From Streptomyces orinoci (lineage in GTDB: Bacteria > Actinomycetota > Actinomycetes > Streptomycetales > Streptomycetaceae), in assembly GCF_003121295.1 (NCBI RefSeq), contig NZ_PHNC01000029.1, positions 620,001-684,000 of the forward strand: 64,000 nt of DNA. The letters run 5' to 3'. Under the pieces are notes generated by a model that worked only from the letters and a program-made list of their open reading frames with translations, was not told the DNA's origin and did no database searches. Position numbers and translations under genes: made by a program. Shown piece by piece: positions 17,913 through 26,835 of the stretch (positions within the stretch are counted from its first letter, which is position 1; each line of letters begins with the position of its first letter).

Positions 17913-18881
17913 ATGAGCGGACGACGGAGCATGAGGTCCTCCACCGCGGGCGCGGCCGCCGCGCTGGCCTGCGCGCTGGCCACCACCGCCGCGGTGCTGG
18001 TGCCCACCTCGGCGGGCGGCGCCGGCCAGCTGCCCGTCTCCCGGGCGGCCCGCCACGCCGCGGCCCCGGCCGCCGACTGCACCGACCCGGAGGCCAGCCT
18101 GCGTCCGTCCACCGTGGACGGACCCGCGGTACGCCGGATCAAGGAGCGCGGCAAACTGGTCGCCGGCATCGACCAGAACAGCTATCGCTGGGGCTATCGC
18201 GACCCGTCCACCGGGGAGTTGAGCGGTTTCGACATCGATCTGGTGCGGGCCATCGCCAAGTCCCTGCTGGGCGACCCCGACAAGGTCATCTTTCTGGCCA
18301 TCCCCACCAACCAGCGCATCCCCGCGCTGAAATCCGGCAAGGTGGACATCGTCGCCCGCACCATGACCATCAACTGCACGCGGCTGCGCGATGTCGCCTT
18401 CTCCACCGCCTACTTCGAGGCCGGCCAGCAGCTGCTGGCCCCCAAGGGCAGCCCCGTCAAGGGCTTCGACGACGCCTCGCTGGGCGGCCGCCGGGTCTGC
18501 GCGGCCAGCGGTTCCACCGCCGAGACCGAGCTGGCCAAGAACAACCACGGCGCCGCCGTGCTGCATGTCCCCAATCAACTCGACTGTCTGGTGCGGCTGC
18601 AGCTGAGCCAGGTCGATGCAGTGCTCACCGACAACGCCCTGGCCGCCGGACAGGCGGCCCAGGACCCGTCCGTGGGACTGGTCGGCAAACCGTTCACCAC
18701 CGAGTTCTACGGCGTGGCGATGAACCTGGACGCCACGGACCTGGTACGCCGGGTCAACGCGGTTCTGGAGGACTACCGCCGGGGCGGGTCCGACAGCCCC
18801 TGGATGGTCGCCTACCGCAAGTGGCTGGCGTCCGCGGATCTCGGGATCACCGCCCCGCCGGAACCCAGGTACAAGGATTGA
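17913..18881 (+). CDS. glnH: Extracytoplasmic glutamate/aspartate-binding protein (GlnH-like)
   Basis: A 322-residue periplasmic-binding-protein type 2 with an N-terminal export signal (AAAALACALATTAAVLVPTSAGG). Family signatures are IKERGKLVAGIDQNSYRWGYRD, LSGFDIDLVRAIAKSLLGD, PTNQRIPALKSGKVDIVARTMT and AVLTDNALAAGQ. No transporter subunits are nearby, as expected for the sensing (not uptake) GlnH that works with GlnX and PknG. ATG at 17913 has AGGAG nine bases upstream; an ATG at 17865, overlapping the previous stop, would add 16 residues. The amino-acid ligand is inferred from the mycobacterial counterpart. Confidence 0.87.
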   Translation: MSGRRSMRSSTAGAAAALACALATTAAVLVPTSAGGAGQLPVSRAARHAAAPAADCTDPEASLRPSTVDGPAVRRIKERGKLVAGIDQNSYRWGYRDPSTGELSGFDIDLVRAIAKSLLGDPDKVIFLAIPTNQRIPALKSGKVDIVARTMTINCTRLRDVAFSTAYFEAGQQLLAPKGSPVKGFDDASLGGRRVCAASGSTAETELAKNNHGAAVLHVPNQLDCLVRLQLSQVDAVLTDNALAAGQAAQDPSVGLVGKPFTTEFYGVAMNLDATDLVRRVNAVLEDYRRGGSDSPWMVAYRKWLASADLGITAPPEPRYKD

Positions 18882-18998
18882 GGCGGGCTGGCGCAGACTG
18901 GAAGCGACGGACCTGTGAAGCCGAACCCCCGGCGGCCGCAAGGCGCTTGGGGACGGCACCGAAACGACGCGGCTCGGCCGCGACGGGAAAGGGGATCG

Positions 18999-20303
18999 AT
19001 GGCGGTCGCGGGACCCACCGGGCCGGCCCTGAGCCGCGAGGAGGTGGACCGGGCGCTGGCGCGGCTCGGCGCGGAACACGAGGCCGTCGAGTCCTCCCTG
19101 CTCGCCCTGCAGGACCACGCCGGCCGCCGGCTGCTGGAGGGCGCCGAGCTCACCGGTGTCACCCGTGGGCGGTGGGCGACGGCCGAGGCGCTGATCGCCC
19201 GGCTGTGGGCGTACTTCGACGTCTATACCGCCGCCCTGGAGCGGGCCCGTGAGCTGCGCGGGCGCCGACGCTGGCCCACCCAGGGCGAGTTGGGCGAGCT
19301 GACCGATCTGCTGCTCGGGGACCGGGTCACCCTGCCCGGCGCCACGGCCGCCCTCTCCGGCGCGGGGCCCACCGCCCGGCTCAGTGAACAGCTGAGCCTC
19401 CAGGAGCTGGTGGACCGGATGAACCGCTGGTACGCCGAGGCACTCGATGTGGTGGTGATCGCGGACGCGGTGTGGTCGGCGCTGCCCGCCCGGATCGATC
19501 TGCTGGCCGCCGAACTCCAGCGCACCCGCTCGCTGGCGCACTCGGTGGGGGTACGGCCGGGTGAGCACCCGGCCGGTGACGACCTGGAGCGGATCACCGC
19601 CGAACTGGCCGCGCTGCGCGCCGAGGTGATAGGGGATCCGCTGTCCTTCTGGACCGGTGACTCGCCCAGCGCCGCCCCCGGCGGCGGCCGCCCCGACACC
19701 GGGCGCTACGACCGGGCGGCGCGCGCCCTGGAGGAGGTGCGGCGCGAGATCGAGGCGGTGCTGACCGTCCGGCAGGACGCCGAACAGCGGCTGATGCGGG
19801 TGCGCGATGTGCTCTCCCGCGCGGACCGCACCCTGCAGGAGGCCCGCCAGGCCCGGGTGGAGGTGCTGTCCAAGATCGCCGCCTCGGTGGTGCCGGCCGT
19901 CTCCGGCCCGCCCACCGCGCTCCATGAGCATCTCTCGGCCGCCGCCGAGCACCGCAGACGTGCCCAGTGGCACCGGCTCTCCCCGCTGCTGGAGGAGCTG
20001 GAACGGCGCGCCGAGGAGGAACTGCTGCGCGCCCGCGAGCAGTTGACGGCGGTGACCGCGCCGCTGGCGGTACGGGCCGAGCTGCGCGGCCGGCTGGACG
20101 CCTACAAGGCCAAGGCGGCCCGGCACGGGCTGGCCGAGGATCCGGTCCTGGTGGAGCGCTATGACGCCGCCCGCCGGATGCTGTGGAGCGCGCCCTGCGA
20201 TCTGGCGGCCGCCGAAGCGGCCGTACTGCGCTATCAGCAGGCCATCGCGGAGGCTGTCATACCGCCCGCACCGGGCGTAGCGGACCATAGGGGGAACCGA
20301 TGA
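18999..20303 (+). CDS. Coiled-coil protein of the pknG operon, unknown function
   Basis: A 434-residue soluble, strongly helical protein with no recognised domain. Long heptad-like stretches rich in Ala/Glu/Arg/Leu run through about residues 240-390 (YDRAARALEEVRREIEAVL, RLMRVRDVLSRADRTLQEARQARVEVL, LLEELERRAEEELLRAREQL). The ATG at 18999 follows AAAGGGGATCG. Its stop overlaps the pknG start as ATGA, so the two are translationally coupled; a structural or scaffold role for the kinase is an inference. It is conserved in position in Streptomyces pknG loci as far as I recall. Confidence 0.75.
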   Translation: MAVAGPTGPALSREEVDRALARLGAEHEAVESSLLALQDHAGRRLLEGAELTGVTRGRWATAEALIARLWAYFDVYTAALERARELRGRRRWPTQGELGELTDLLLGDRVTLPGATAALSGAGPTARLSEQLSLQELVDRMNRWYAEALDVVVIADAVWSALPARIDLLAAELQRTRSLAHSVGVRPGEHPAGDDLERITAELAALRAEVIGDPLSFWTGDSPSAAPGGGRPDTGRYDRAARALEEVRREIEAVLTVRQDAEQRLMRVRDVLSRADRTLQEARQARVEVLSKIAASVVPAVSGPPTALHEHLSAAAEHRRRAQWHRLSPLLEELERRAEEELLRAREQLTAVTAPLAVRAELRGRLDAYKAKAARHGLAEDPVLVERYDAARRMLWSAPCDLAAAEAAVLRYQQAIAEAVIPPAPGVADHRGNR

Positions 20304-22765
20304 GCGAACAGTGCCAGCGATCCGACTGTCCGGGGTCGTACGAGGACATGGGCGGCGGTGAACTGTACTGCGACACCTGTGGGTTGGCGCCGGTGGTCTC
20401 GGCCTCCGGAATGATCTCTTCCCCGCCCACCGGGATGGCCGCCGCCGCGCTGGGCTCCCAGCACAGCGGCCGGGGCTCGGCACCGTCCTCCCGCTCGTCC
20501 CGGTCCGCCTCCTCCCGCCGCTCGGTCTCCGGACGGCTCTCCCGCTCGCTCTCCGGCGGCACCGAGGCGGCCTCCCGCTCGGTGTCGGTACGCACCTCCA
20601 GCACCGGAACCGCCGGCTCCGCCCGGGGCAAGCTGGGTGCGGGCCTGGTGAGCATGCCGCCGGTGCCGCGCCCCGATCCCCGGGCGGCGGTGCTGGCCGA
20701 CCCCGAGGTGCCGGAGCGCAAGCGGTTCTGCAGCCGCAGTGAGTGCGGCGCCCCGGTGGGGCGTTCCCGCGGCGACCGGCCGGGGCGCACCGAGGGCTTC
20801 TGCACCAAGTGCGGCCACCCCTACTCCTTCGTCCCCAAGCTGCGCGCGGGCGATGTGGTGCACGGCCAGTACGAGGTGGCGGGCTGTCTGGCGCACGGCG
20901 GCCTGGGCTGGATCTATCTGGCCATGGACCGCGCGGTCTCGGACCGCTGGGTGGTGCTCAAGGGCCTGCTGGACACCGGTGACGAGGACGCCCTGGAGGT
21001 GGCGCTCTCCGAACGCCGCTTCCTGGCCGAGATCGAGCACTCCAACATCGTGCGCATCTACAACTTTGTGGAGCATCTGGACCAGCGCACCGGCAGTCTC
21101 GACGGCTACATCGTGATGGAGTACGTCGGCGGCAAGTCCCTCAAGGAGATCGCCAATGAGCGGCGCACCCCGGAGGGCCGGCGCGACCCGCTGCCGGTGG
21201 AGCAGGCCTGCGCCTATGGCATCGAGGCCCTGGAGGCCCTGGGCCATCTGCACAGCCGCAATCTGCTGTACTGCGACTTCAAGGTGGACAACGCGATCCA
21301 GCAGCACGACCAGCTCAAGCTGATCGACATGGGCGCGGTCCGGCGGATGGACGACCGCACGAGCAGCATTTACGGCACCGTCGGCTACCAGGCTCCCGAG
21401 GTCGCCGAGGTCGGCCCCTCGGTGGCCTCCGACCTCTACACCGTGGCCCGCACCCTGGCGGTGCTCACCTTTGACTTCCAGGGCTACACCAATGTCTTCG
21501 TGGACAGCCTGCCGGACCCGGACCATATCGAGGTCTTCGCCCGCTATGAGTCCTTCTACCGGCTGCTGGTACGGGCCACCGACCCCGATCCGGGGCGCCG
21601 GTTCGCCTCCGCCGAGGAGATGGCCGACCAGCTGACCGGGGTGCTGCGCGAGGTGGTGGCGATCCAGACCGGCAAGCCGCGCCCGGCGCTGTCCACCCTG
21701 TTCGGGCCGGAGACCAAGGTGGTGGACGACAAGCTGTTCCCGGAGCTCACCGAGGCCCCCTCGGTGCTGGGCGCCCGTACCGCCCGGGGCGCCGGGCCCG
21801 CCCCGGCGGCGCTCCCGGCGGGCGGGACGGTGGCCACCGCCCCGCTCGACGCCGGGGCCGCGGCACTGGCGCTGCCGGTGCCGCTGGCCGATGCGGCCGA
21901 CCCCAACTCCGGTTTTCTGGCCGGGCTTTCGGTCTCCAAACCGGCCGAGCTGTACACCGCCCTGCAGGCCGCCCCGGTGAACTCGCTGGAGCTGCGGCTG
22001 CGGCGCTACCGGGCGCAGCTGGAGCTGGGCGAGCTGACCCATGCCGCCAAGGCGCTGGCCACCCTGGAGGCGGAGTACCCGGAGGACTGGCGGATCGTCT
22101 GGTACCGGGGGCTGCACTCGCTGGTCACCGGGGACCATGAGACGGCCGCGCTGTCCTTCGACGCGGTCTACGACGCCTTCCCCGGCGAGCCGGCGCCCAA
22201 GCTGGCGCTGGGCGTATGCGCCGAGGTGCTGGGCCAGCTGGACAATGCCGCCGAGTACTACCGCCTGGTGTGGACCACCGATCCCGGCTTTGTCAGCGCC
22301 GCCTTCGGGCTGGCCCGGGTGCTGCTGGCGGGCGGGGACCGGGCGGGCGCGGTCGGCGCCCTGGAATCCGTACCGGAGGCGTCCATTCACTTCACCGCGG
22401 CCCGGGTGGCGGCGGTACGGGCCCGGCTGCGCGGGCGGCGGCCGGCCGAGTGGCTGCGGGAGGATCTGGACGCGGCCGCCGGGCAGGTGGAGCGGCTGGC
22501 CGACTTCGGCCTGGACCCGGCGCGCCGGGAGCGGCTGGCCACCGAGGTGCTGGGTACCGCGCTGGACTGGGTACTCTCCGGCAGTCCGGGCGGCGCGCCC
22601 GGGCCGGGCACCCTCACGCTGCTGGGCAGCGAGGCGGACGAGCGCGGCCTGCGCTTCGGCCTGGAGCACTCCTACCGGGTGCTCGCCCGGCTCGCCCAGC
22701 GCGGCGAGGAAAGGATCGAACTGGTGGAGGCGGCCAACCGTTTCCGCCCCAGGACATGGGTGTGA
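20300..22765 (+). CDS. pknG: Serine/threonine protein kinase PknG
   Basis: An 821-residue soluble kinase. Order: an N-terminal zinc ribbon (CQRSDC, then YCDTCG), a Ser/Arg-rich linker, a rubredoxin-like motif (FCSRSECG, then FCTKCGHPY near 175), the kinase domain (about 190-450) and C-terminal TPR repeats. Catalytic residues are present: Lys221 (VVLKGL), Asp326-Lys328-Asn331 (YCDFKVDN) and Asp343 in DMG, matching the unusual non-RD PknG type. PknG phosphorylates the OdhI/GarA FHA protein to control 2-oxoglutarate flux in related bacteria. The ATGA overlap with the upstream gene and the following phosphatase, VWA and FHA genes place it at the centre of this operon. Confidence 0.95.
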   Translation: MSEQCQRSDCPGSYEDMGGGELYCDTCGLAPVVSASGMISSPPTGMAAAALGSQHSGRGSAPSSRSSRSASSRRSVSGRLSRSLSGGTEAASRSVSVRTSSTGTAGSARGKLGAGLVSMPPVPRPDPRAAVLADPEVPERKRFCSRSECGAPVGRSRGDRPGRTEGFCTKCGHPYSFVPKLRAGDVVHGQYEVAGCLAHGGLGWIYLAMDRAVSDRWVVLKGLLDTGDEDALEVALSERRFLAEIEHSNIVRIYNFVEHLDQRTGSLDGYIVMEYVGGKSLKEIANERRTPEGRRDPLPVEQACAYGIEALEALGHLHSRNLLYCDFKVDNAIQQHDQLKLIDMGAVRRMDDRTSSIYGTVGYQAPEVAEVGPSVASDLYTVARTLAVLTFDFQGYTNVFVDSLPDPDHIEVFARYESFYRLLVRATDPDPGRRFASAEEMADQLTGVLREVVAIQTGKPRPALSTLFGPETKVVDDKLFPELTEAPSVLGARTARGAGPAPAALPAGGTVATAPLDAGAAALALPVPLADAADPNSGFLAGLSVSKPAELYTALQAAPVNSLELRLRRYRAQLELGELTHAAKALATLEAEYPEDWRIVWYRGLHSLVTGDHETAALSFDAVYDAFPGEPAPKLALGVCAEVLGQLDNAAEYYRLVWTTDPGFVSAAFGLARVLLAGGDRAGAVGALESVPEASIHFTAARVAAVRARLRGRRPAEWLREDLDAAAGQVERLADFGLDPARRERLATEVLGTALDWVLSGSPGGAPGPGTLTLLGSEADERGLRFGLEHSYRVLARLAQRGEERIELVEAANRFRPRTWV

Positions 22766-22768
22766 TCG

Positions 22769-23914
22769 ATGTCGCAACTGCCGCAACCCGCACAGCTGAC
22801 GGTGTGTCCCGCCTGCCGTGAGCCCCTGGACCCGGCCGACAACTACTGCGGCGGGTGCGGCGCGGACCTCTCGGCGCCGCCCGCGGAGGGCACCGCCCGG
22901 GCGCGGCGGCCGCACCCCGGCGACGGCGGGGCGCCACCGGAGCACCGGCCGGGGCTGCCGGCCCAGTCGGCACACCAGGCGCCGCCCGGCACCGGGCGGC
23001 GCTGTGCCGCCTGCCGTTCCGGCATGATCGACAACGACGGGTACTGCGAACACTGCGGGCATGCACAGCCGCGCGAACGGGATCATATGGAGCACGAGAC
23101 GGCGGGCGTGGCCGCGGTCAGCGACCGGGGGCTGCGCCACCACCGCAATGAGGACGCCTATGCCGTGTCCAGCACGGCGCTGCCCGACGGCGGCACCGCC
23201 GTGGCGGCCGTGGTCTGTGACGGGGTGTCATCGGCGTCCCGGCCGGACGAGGCATCGGCCGCCGCCAGCGCCGGGGCGCTGGCCGCCATCGAGGAGGCGC
23301 TGGGCCGGGGCGTACCCCCACGTGAGGCCACCCACCAGGCGATCCTGCTGGCCGCCGGGCAGGTCAGCGCGCTGGCCGGGCCCGGCCACCAGCCCCGGGA
23401 GCACAGCCGCTACCAGCAGGAGAACGCCCCCGCCTGCACCATCGTCAGCGCGGTGATCACGGGCGAGCTGCTGACCATCGGCTGGGTCGGCGACAGCCGG
23501 GCCTACTGGGTGCCGGACGACCGCGGCACCCAGCCCGCCCGGCTCACCGAGGACGACTCCTGGGCGGCCCAGATGGTGGCCGCCGGGCTGCTGTCGGAGG
23601 ACGAGGCGTACGCGGACGAACGGGCGCACGCCATCACCGGCTGGCTGGGCGCGGACGCCTATGAGGTGGAGCCGCACACCGCCGCCTACCATCCGGACCG
23701 CCCCGGGGTGGTGGTGGTCTGCACCGACGGCCTGTGGAACTACGCGGAGACCGCCGAGCAGATGGCCGCCGTGGTCCCCGCCGACGCCCGTACCCACCCG
23801 CTGGAGAGCGCCCGCCGGCTGGTGGAGTACGCCCTTGCCTGCGGGGGCCACGACAATGTGACGGTGGCCGTACTACCGTTCCCCGCACGGGCCGAGGGGG
23901 CAGCGACGGCCTGA
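22769..23914 (+). CDS. PP2C-family protein phosphatase with tandem zinc ribbons
   Basis: A 381-residue protein. Two zinc ribbons occupy the N-terminus (CPACREPLDPADNYCGGCG and CAACRSGMIDNDGYCEHCG), followed by a PP2C/PPM domain from about residue 112. Metal-binding motifs are HRNEDAY, VVCDGVSSASRPDEAS, GWVGDSRAYWV and VVVCTDGLWNY, ending GGHDNVTVAVL. It dephosphorylates Ser/Thr residues with Mn/Mg. It begins three bases after pknG, and its place beside the kinase suggests it reverses PknG phosphorylation. ATG at 22769; no transmembrane segment, unlike PstP. Confidence 0.92.
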   Translation: MSQLPQPAQLTVCPACREPLDPADNYCGGCGADLSAPPAEGTARARRPHPGDGGAPPEHRPGLPAQSAHQAPPGTGRRCAACRSGMIDNDGYCEHCGHAQPRERDHMEHETAGVAAVSDRGLRHHRNEDAYAVSSTALPDGGTAVAAVVCDGVSSASRPDEASAAASAGALAAIEEALGRGVPPREATHQAILLAAGQVSALAGPGHQPREHSRYQQENAPACTIVSAVITGELLTIGWVGDSRAYWVPDDRGTQPARLTEDDSWAAQMVAAGLLSEDEAYADERAHAITGWLGADAYEVEPHTAAYHPDRPGVVVVCTDGLWNYAETAEQMAAVVPADARTHPLESARRLVEYALACGGHDNVTVAVLPFPARAEGAATA

Positions 23915-24028
23915 CGCCGCCAGGCGTGCACGGGGGGAAGCACACGGTGCTCCGGCAAGGGGCACCACTGGTCAATCCGCCCGTTTCGCCGCCCAGTTGA
24001 CACTGCGCAGACCGAAGGAGCGGATCGG

Positions 24029-25339
24029 ATGTCCAACCTCGCCAGGCCCGAAGTGCCGCGATTCACCGTGGATGTGTACCAGAACGCCTACCTTCCCGAG
24101 GGCGGGCGCGAGGTCAACGCCATCGTCACCGTCAGCTCCACCGGCGGCGGCGCACCGGCCGGAACGGCTCCGGACGCGGCCGTGGTCATCATGGTGGACT
24201 GCTCCGGCTCGATGGACTATCCGCCGGCCAAGATGCGCAACGCCCGGGACGCCACCGCCGCCGCGGTGGACGCGCTGCGCGACGGGGTCTCCTTCGCCGT
24301 GGTGGCCGGCACCCACCAGGCCAGGGAGGTCTATCCCGGCGGTGGCCGGCTGGCGGTGGCCGACGCCACCACCCGGGCCCAGGCCAAGGAGGCGCTGCGC
24401 AAGCTCAGCCCGGGCGGCGGCACCGCCATTGGCACCTGGCTGCGGCTGGCCGACCGGCTGCTGTCCTCCTCCGGCCGCTCCATACGCCATGGCATTCTGC
24501 TCACCGACGGCCGCAATGAGCACGAGGAGCCGCAGGCGCTCCGCGCGGCGCTGGACTCCTGTGCCGGACGGTTCAGTTGTGACGCCCGGGGGGTGGGCAC
24601 CGACTGGGAGGTCAAGGAGGTCACCGGCATCGCCTCGGCGCTGCTGGGCACCGCCGACATCGTGGCCGACCCGGCCGGGCTGGCGGCGGACTTCACTCGG
24701 ATGATGGAGGCCGCCATGGGCAAGGAGGTGGCGGATGTCGCACTGCGGCTGTGGACCCCGATGGGCGCCGAGGTCACCTTTGTCAAGCAGGTCGCCCCGA
24801 GCATGGAGGAGCTGACCAGCCGGCGGACCGAGGCCGGGCCGCGTGCGGGCGACTACCCCACCGGCGCCTGGGGCGAGGAGTCCCGCGACTACCACGTCTG
24901 TGTCCGGGTCCCCGAGGCCGCGGTGGGCCAGGAAATGCTGGCCGCCCGGGCCTCGCTGGTGCTGCCCTCCCCCGACGGTTCCGCCCAGGTGCTGGCCCAG
25001 GGCCTGATCCGGGCGGTGTGGACCGACGACCTGGCCGCCTCCACCACCATCAACCCGCGGGTCGCCCACTACACCGACCAGGCCGAGCTGGCCCAGGTCA
25101 TCCAACAGGGCCTGGATCTGCGCAAGTCGGGCGATATGGATGGGGCCACCGCCAAGCTGGGCCGGGCCGTCCAGCTGGCCAACAGCTCGGGCAACGAGGC
25201 CACCGCCAGGCTGCTGGCGAAGGTGGTGGATGTGGTGGACGCGGCGACGGGTACTGTGCGGCTGAAGGCGAAGGTCACCGCGGAGGCGGAGATGACGCTG
25301 GAGACGCGCTCCACCAAGACGGTGCGCGTCAAGAAGTAA
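24029..25339 (+). CDS. VWA-domain protein of the pknG operon
   Basis: A 436-residue soluble protein. A von Willebrand A domain spans about residues 50-225 with an intact MIDAS: DCSGS at 57-61, the Thr in GGGTAIGTW, and the Asp in LLTDGRNEH. The remaining 200 residues include a beta-rich part and a helical C-terminus (LAQVIQQGLDLRKSGDMDGATAKLGRAVQLA, resembling a TPR). VWA domains assemble protein complexes through Mg. The ATG follows GAAGGAGCGG. It lies between the phosphatase and FHA genes, so a scaffold or effector role in phospho-signalling is likely. Confidence 0.88.
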   Translation: MSNLARPEVPRFTVDVYQNAYLPEGGREVNAIVTVSSTGGGAPAGTAPDAAVVIMVDCSGSMDYPPAKMRNARDATAAAVDALRDGVSFAVVAGTHQAREVYPGGGRLAVADATTRAQAKEALRKLSPGGGTAIGTWLRLADRLLSSSGRSIRHGILLTDGRNEHEEPQALRAALDSCAGRFSCDARGVGTDWEVKEVTGIASALLGTADIVADPAGLAADFTRMMEAAMGKEVADVALRLWTPMGAEVTFVKQVAPSMEELTSRRTEAGPRAGDYPTGAWGEESRDYHVCVRVPEAAVGQEMLAARASLVLPSPDGSAQVLAQGLIRAVWTDDLAASTTINPRVAHYTDQAELAQVIQQGLDLRKSGDMDGATAKLGRAVQLANSSGNEATARLLAKVVDVVDAATGTVRLKAKVTAEAEMTLETRSTKTVRVKK

Positions 25340-25407
25340 CGCCGCAGAACGCAAGGCCGTGAAGAGGCACTTGCCCGCTTACCGGCTCATGAGGGGGAGA
25401 GACCGAC

Positions 25408-26265
25408 ATGCCGACCTGCCCTAACGGCCACCACCAGTCGGCGGCCGAAGACTGGTGCGAGGTCTGCGGCCACCGGATGTCCGGGGCCGCGGCGCCCGCC
25501 GGGAACATTCCCGCCCCGCCACCGCCGCCGCCCTACCCCCATCCGGCGCCCGGTCCCACCATGGCCGCCGAGCTGTGCCCCCAGTGCCGCACGCCCCGCG
25601 AGGCCCATGCGCCGTTCTGCGAGGAGTGCCGTTACAACTTCCTCAACCAGACGGCCTCTTCCTTCGCGCCCCCGCCGCCCATGGCACCCATGGCGCCCAA
25701 CCCCTACCAACACCCCTCGTCCGCCCAGCCGTTCAGCTACTACGACTCCAGCTCCTCCCAAGTGCACCGGGAAGCCGAGCCACTTGGGCCGGACCCGGCG
25801 GCGCAGCCGGAGCAGAGCGAGGGCGACTGGATGCTGCCCCCGCCGCAGACCGCCCCGGCCGCCGGCTGGTACGCGGTGATCGCCCCGGACCGGGAGTACT
25901 TCCGGTCGATGATGAACCGCAGCGGCCCGGAGGCGGCCGGGCTCAACCTGCCCGCCTACTCCCCCGAGCAGCGGATCACCCTCACCGGCCCCCAGGTCAC
26001 CATCGGCCGCCGCCGGCACAGCACCGGCGAGTCCCCCGATATCGACCTCTCCCGTCCGCCCGAGGACCCCGGCGTCTCCCACCAGCACGCGGTGCTGGTG
26101 GAACAGCCGGACGGCAGCTGGGCGGTGGTGGACCAGGACTCCACCAACGGCACCACCATCAATGGCTCGGAGGACTCCATCCAGCCCTATGTGCCGGTGC
26201 CGCTGCGGGACGGCGACCGGGTGCATCTGGGGGCGTGGACCACCATCACCGTGCACCGGTCCTGA
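25408..26265 (+). CDS. FHA-domain protein with N-terminal zinc ribbons
   Basis: A 285-residue protein. The N-terminus has CxxC-type pairs (WCEVCGHRM, then LCPQCRTPREAHAPFCEECRYNF), followed by a Pro-rich linker. The FHA domain fills the C-terminal 95 residues (VTIGRRRHS, VSHQHAVLVEQPDGSW, DSTNGTTING). FHA domains bind phosphothreonine, so this is the natural reader or substrate of PknG, analogous in role to OdhI/GarA although its architecture differs. ATG at 25408 follows GAGGGGGAGA. It ends the signalling set, with the globin gene close behind. Confidence 0.92.
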   Translation: MPTCPNGHHQSAAEDWCEVCGHRMSGAAAPAGNIPAPPPPPPYPHPAPGPTMAAELCPQCRTPREAHAPFCEECRYNFLNQTASSFAPPPPMAPMAPNPYQHPSSAQPFSYYDSSSSQVHREAEPLGPDPAAQPEQSEGDWMLPPPQTAPAAGWYAVIAPDREYFRSMMNRSGPEAAGLNLPAYSPEQRITLTGPQVTIGRRRHSTGESPDIDLSRPPEDPGVSHQHAVLVEQPDGSWAVVDQDSTNGTTINGSEDSIQPYVPVPLRDGDRVHLGAWTTITVHRS

Positions 26266-26313
26266 GCCGCCGGTGCTCCGCCGGGCGTCTGCGACCATGG
26301 AGGGGTGAATGAG

Positions 26314-26709
26314 ATGCGACGCGGCACGCTTGAGGAGCAGACCTTCTATGAGCGGGTCGGCGGCGAGCAGACCTTCCGGCGCCTGGTGCACCGCTTCTAC
26401 CAGGGCGTCGCCGAGGACCCGCTGCTGCGCCCGATGTACCCGGAGGAGGACCTCGGCCCGGCCGAGGAGCGGCTGGCGCTGTTCCTGATGCAGTACTGGG
26501 GCGGGCCCCGGACCTACAGCGAGCAGCGCGGCCACCCCCGGCTGCGGATGCGTCACGTTCCGTTCACCGTCAACCGCGCCGCTCATGACGCCTGGCTGCG
26601 TCATATGCGGGAGGCGGTGGACGAGCTGGAGCTGCCCCCGGCCGAGGCCGGGGAGCTGTGGCGCTATCTGACCTATGCCGCCGCCACCATGATCAACTCC
26701 CCGGGCTGA
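26314..26709 (+). CDS. glbO: Group II truncated hemoglobin (GlbO type)
   Basis: A 131-residue haem protein that binds oxygen or handles NO/peroxide. Seen are TFYERVGGEQTFRRLVHRFYQGV, LRPMYPEEDLGPAEERLALFL, MQYWGGP and, for the proximal region, HPRLRMRHVPFTV, with DAWLRHM and the E/F helices of the GlbO type. ATG at 26314 has GGAGG at a normal distance; the GTG at 26305 is too close to that site. It follows the FHA gene by 48 bases and may be co-transcribed with the pknG operon, though a role there is unproven. Confidence 0.9.
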   Translation: MRRGTLEEQTFYERVGGEQTFRRLVHRFYQGVAEDPLLRPMYPEEDLGPAEERLALFLMQYWGGPRTYSEQRGHPRLRMRHVPFTVNRAAHDAWLRHMREAVDELELPPAEAGELWRYLTYAAATMINSPG

Positions 26710-26741
26710 CGGGTCGCTCGGGGGCGCGGGGCGACTGCACC

Positions 26742-26768
26742 ATGCGGCTCCGCCGCGTGGGCGCGACC
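26742..26768. repeat. Dispersed 27-base intergenic repeat
   Basis: Identical to 16217-16243 over 27 bases; it contains the hairpin-forming GCGGCTCCGCCGC. A GGGGGCGCGGGG stretch precedes it, as at the other copy. A 14-base part (TGCGGCTCCGCCGC) recurs at 29650-29663. It lies between the convergent ends of the globin gene and the minus-strand gene stopping at 26836, consistent with a terminator role. Confidence 0.65.
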
Positions 26769-26835
26769 AGCCCAAAGACGACCCGCGTCCGAAACGCAGA
26801 GCGGTGGCCCCACACGGACCGGCCGACCCGGGGTC

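Noticed and set aside
20234..23143. Minus-strand open frame of over 900 codons opposite pknG and the phosphatase gene
   Set aside because: It spans two real genes on the other strand and has no recognisable protein features.
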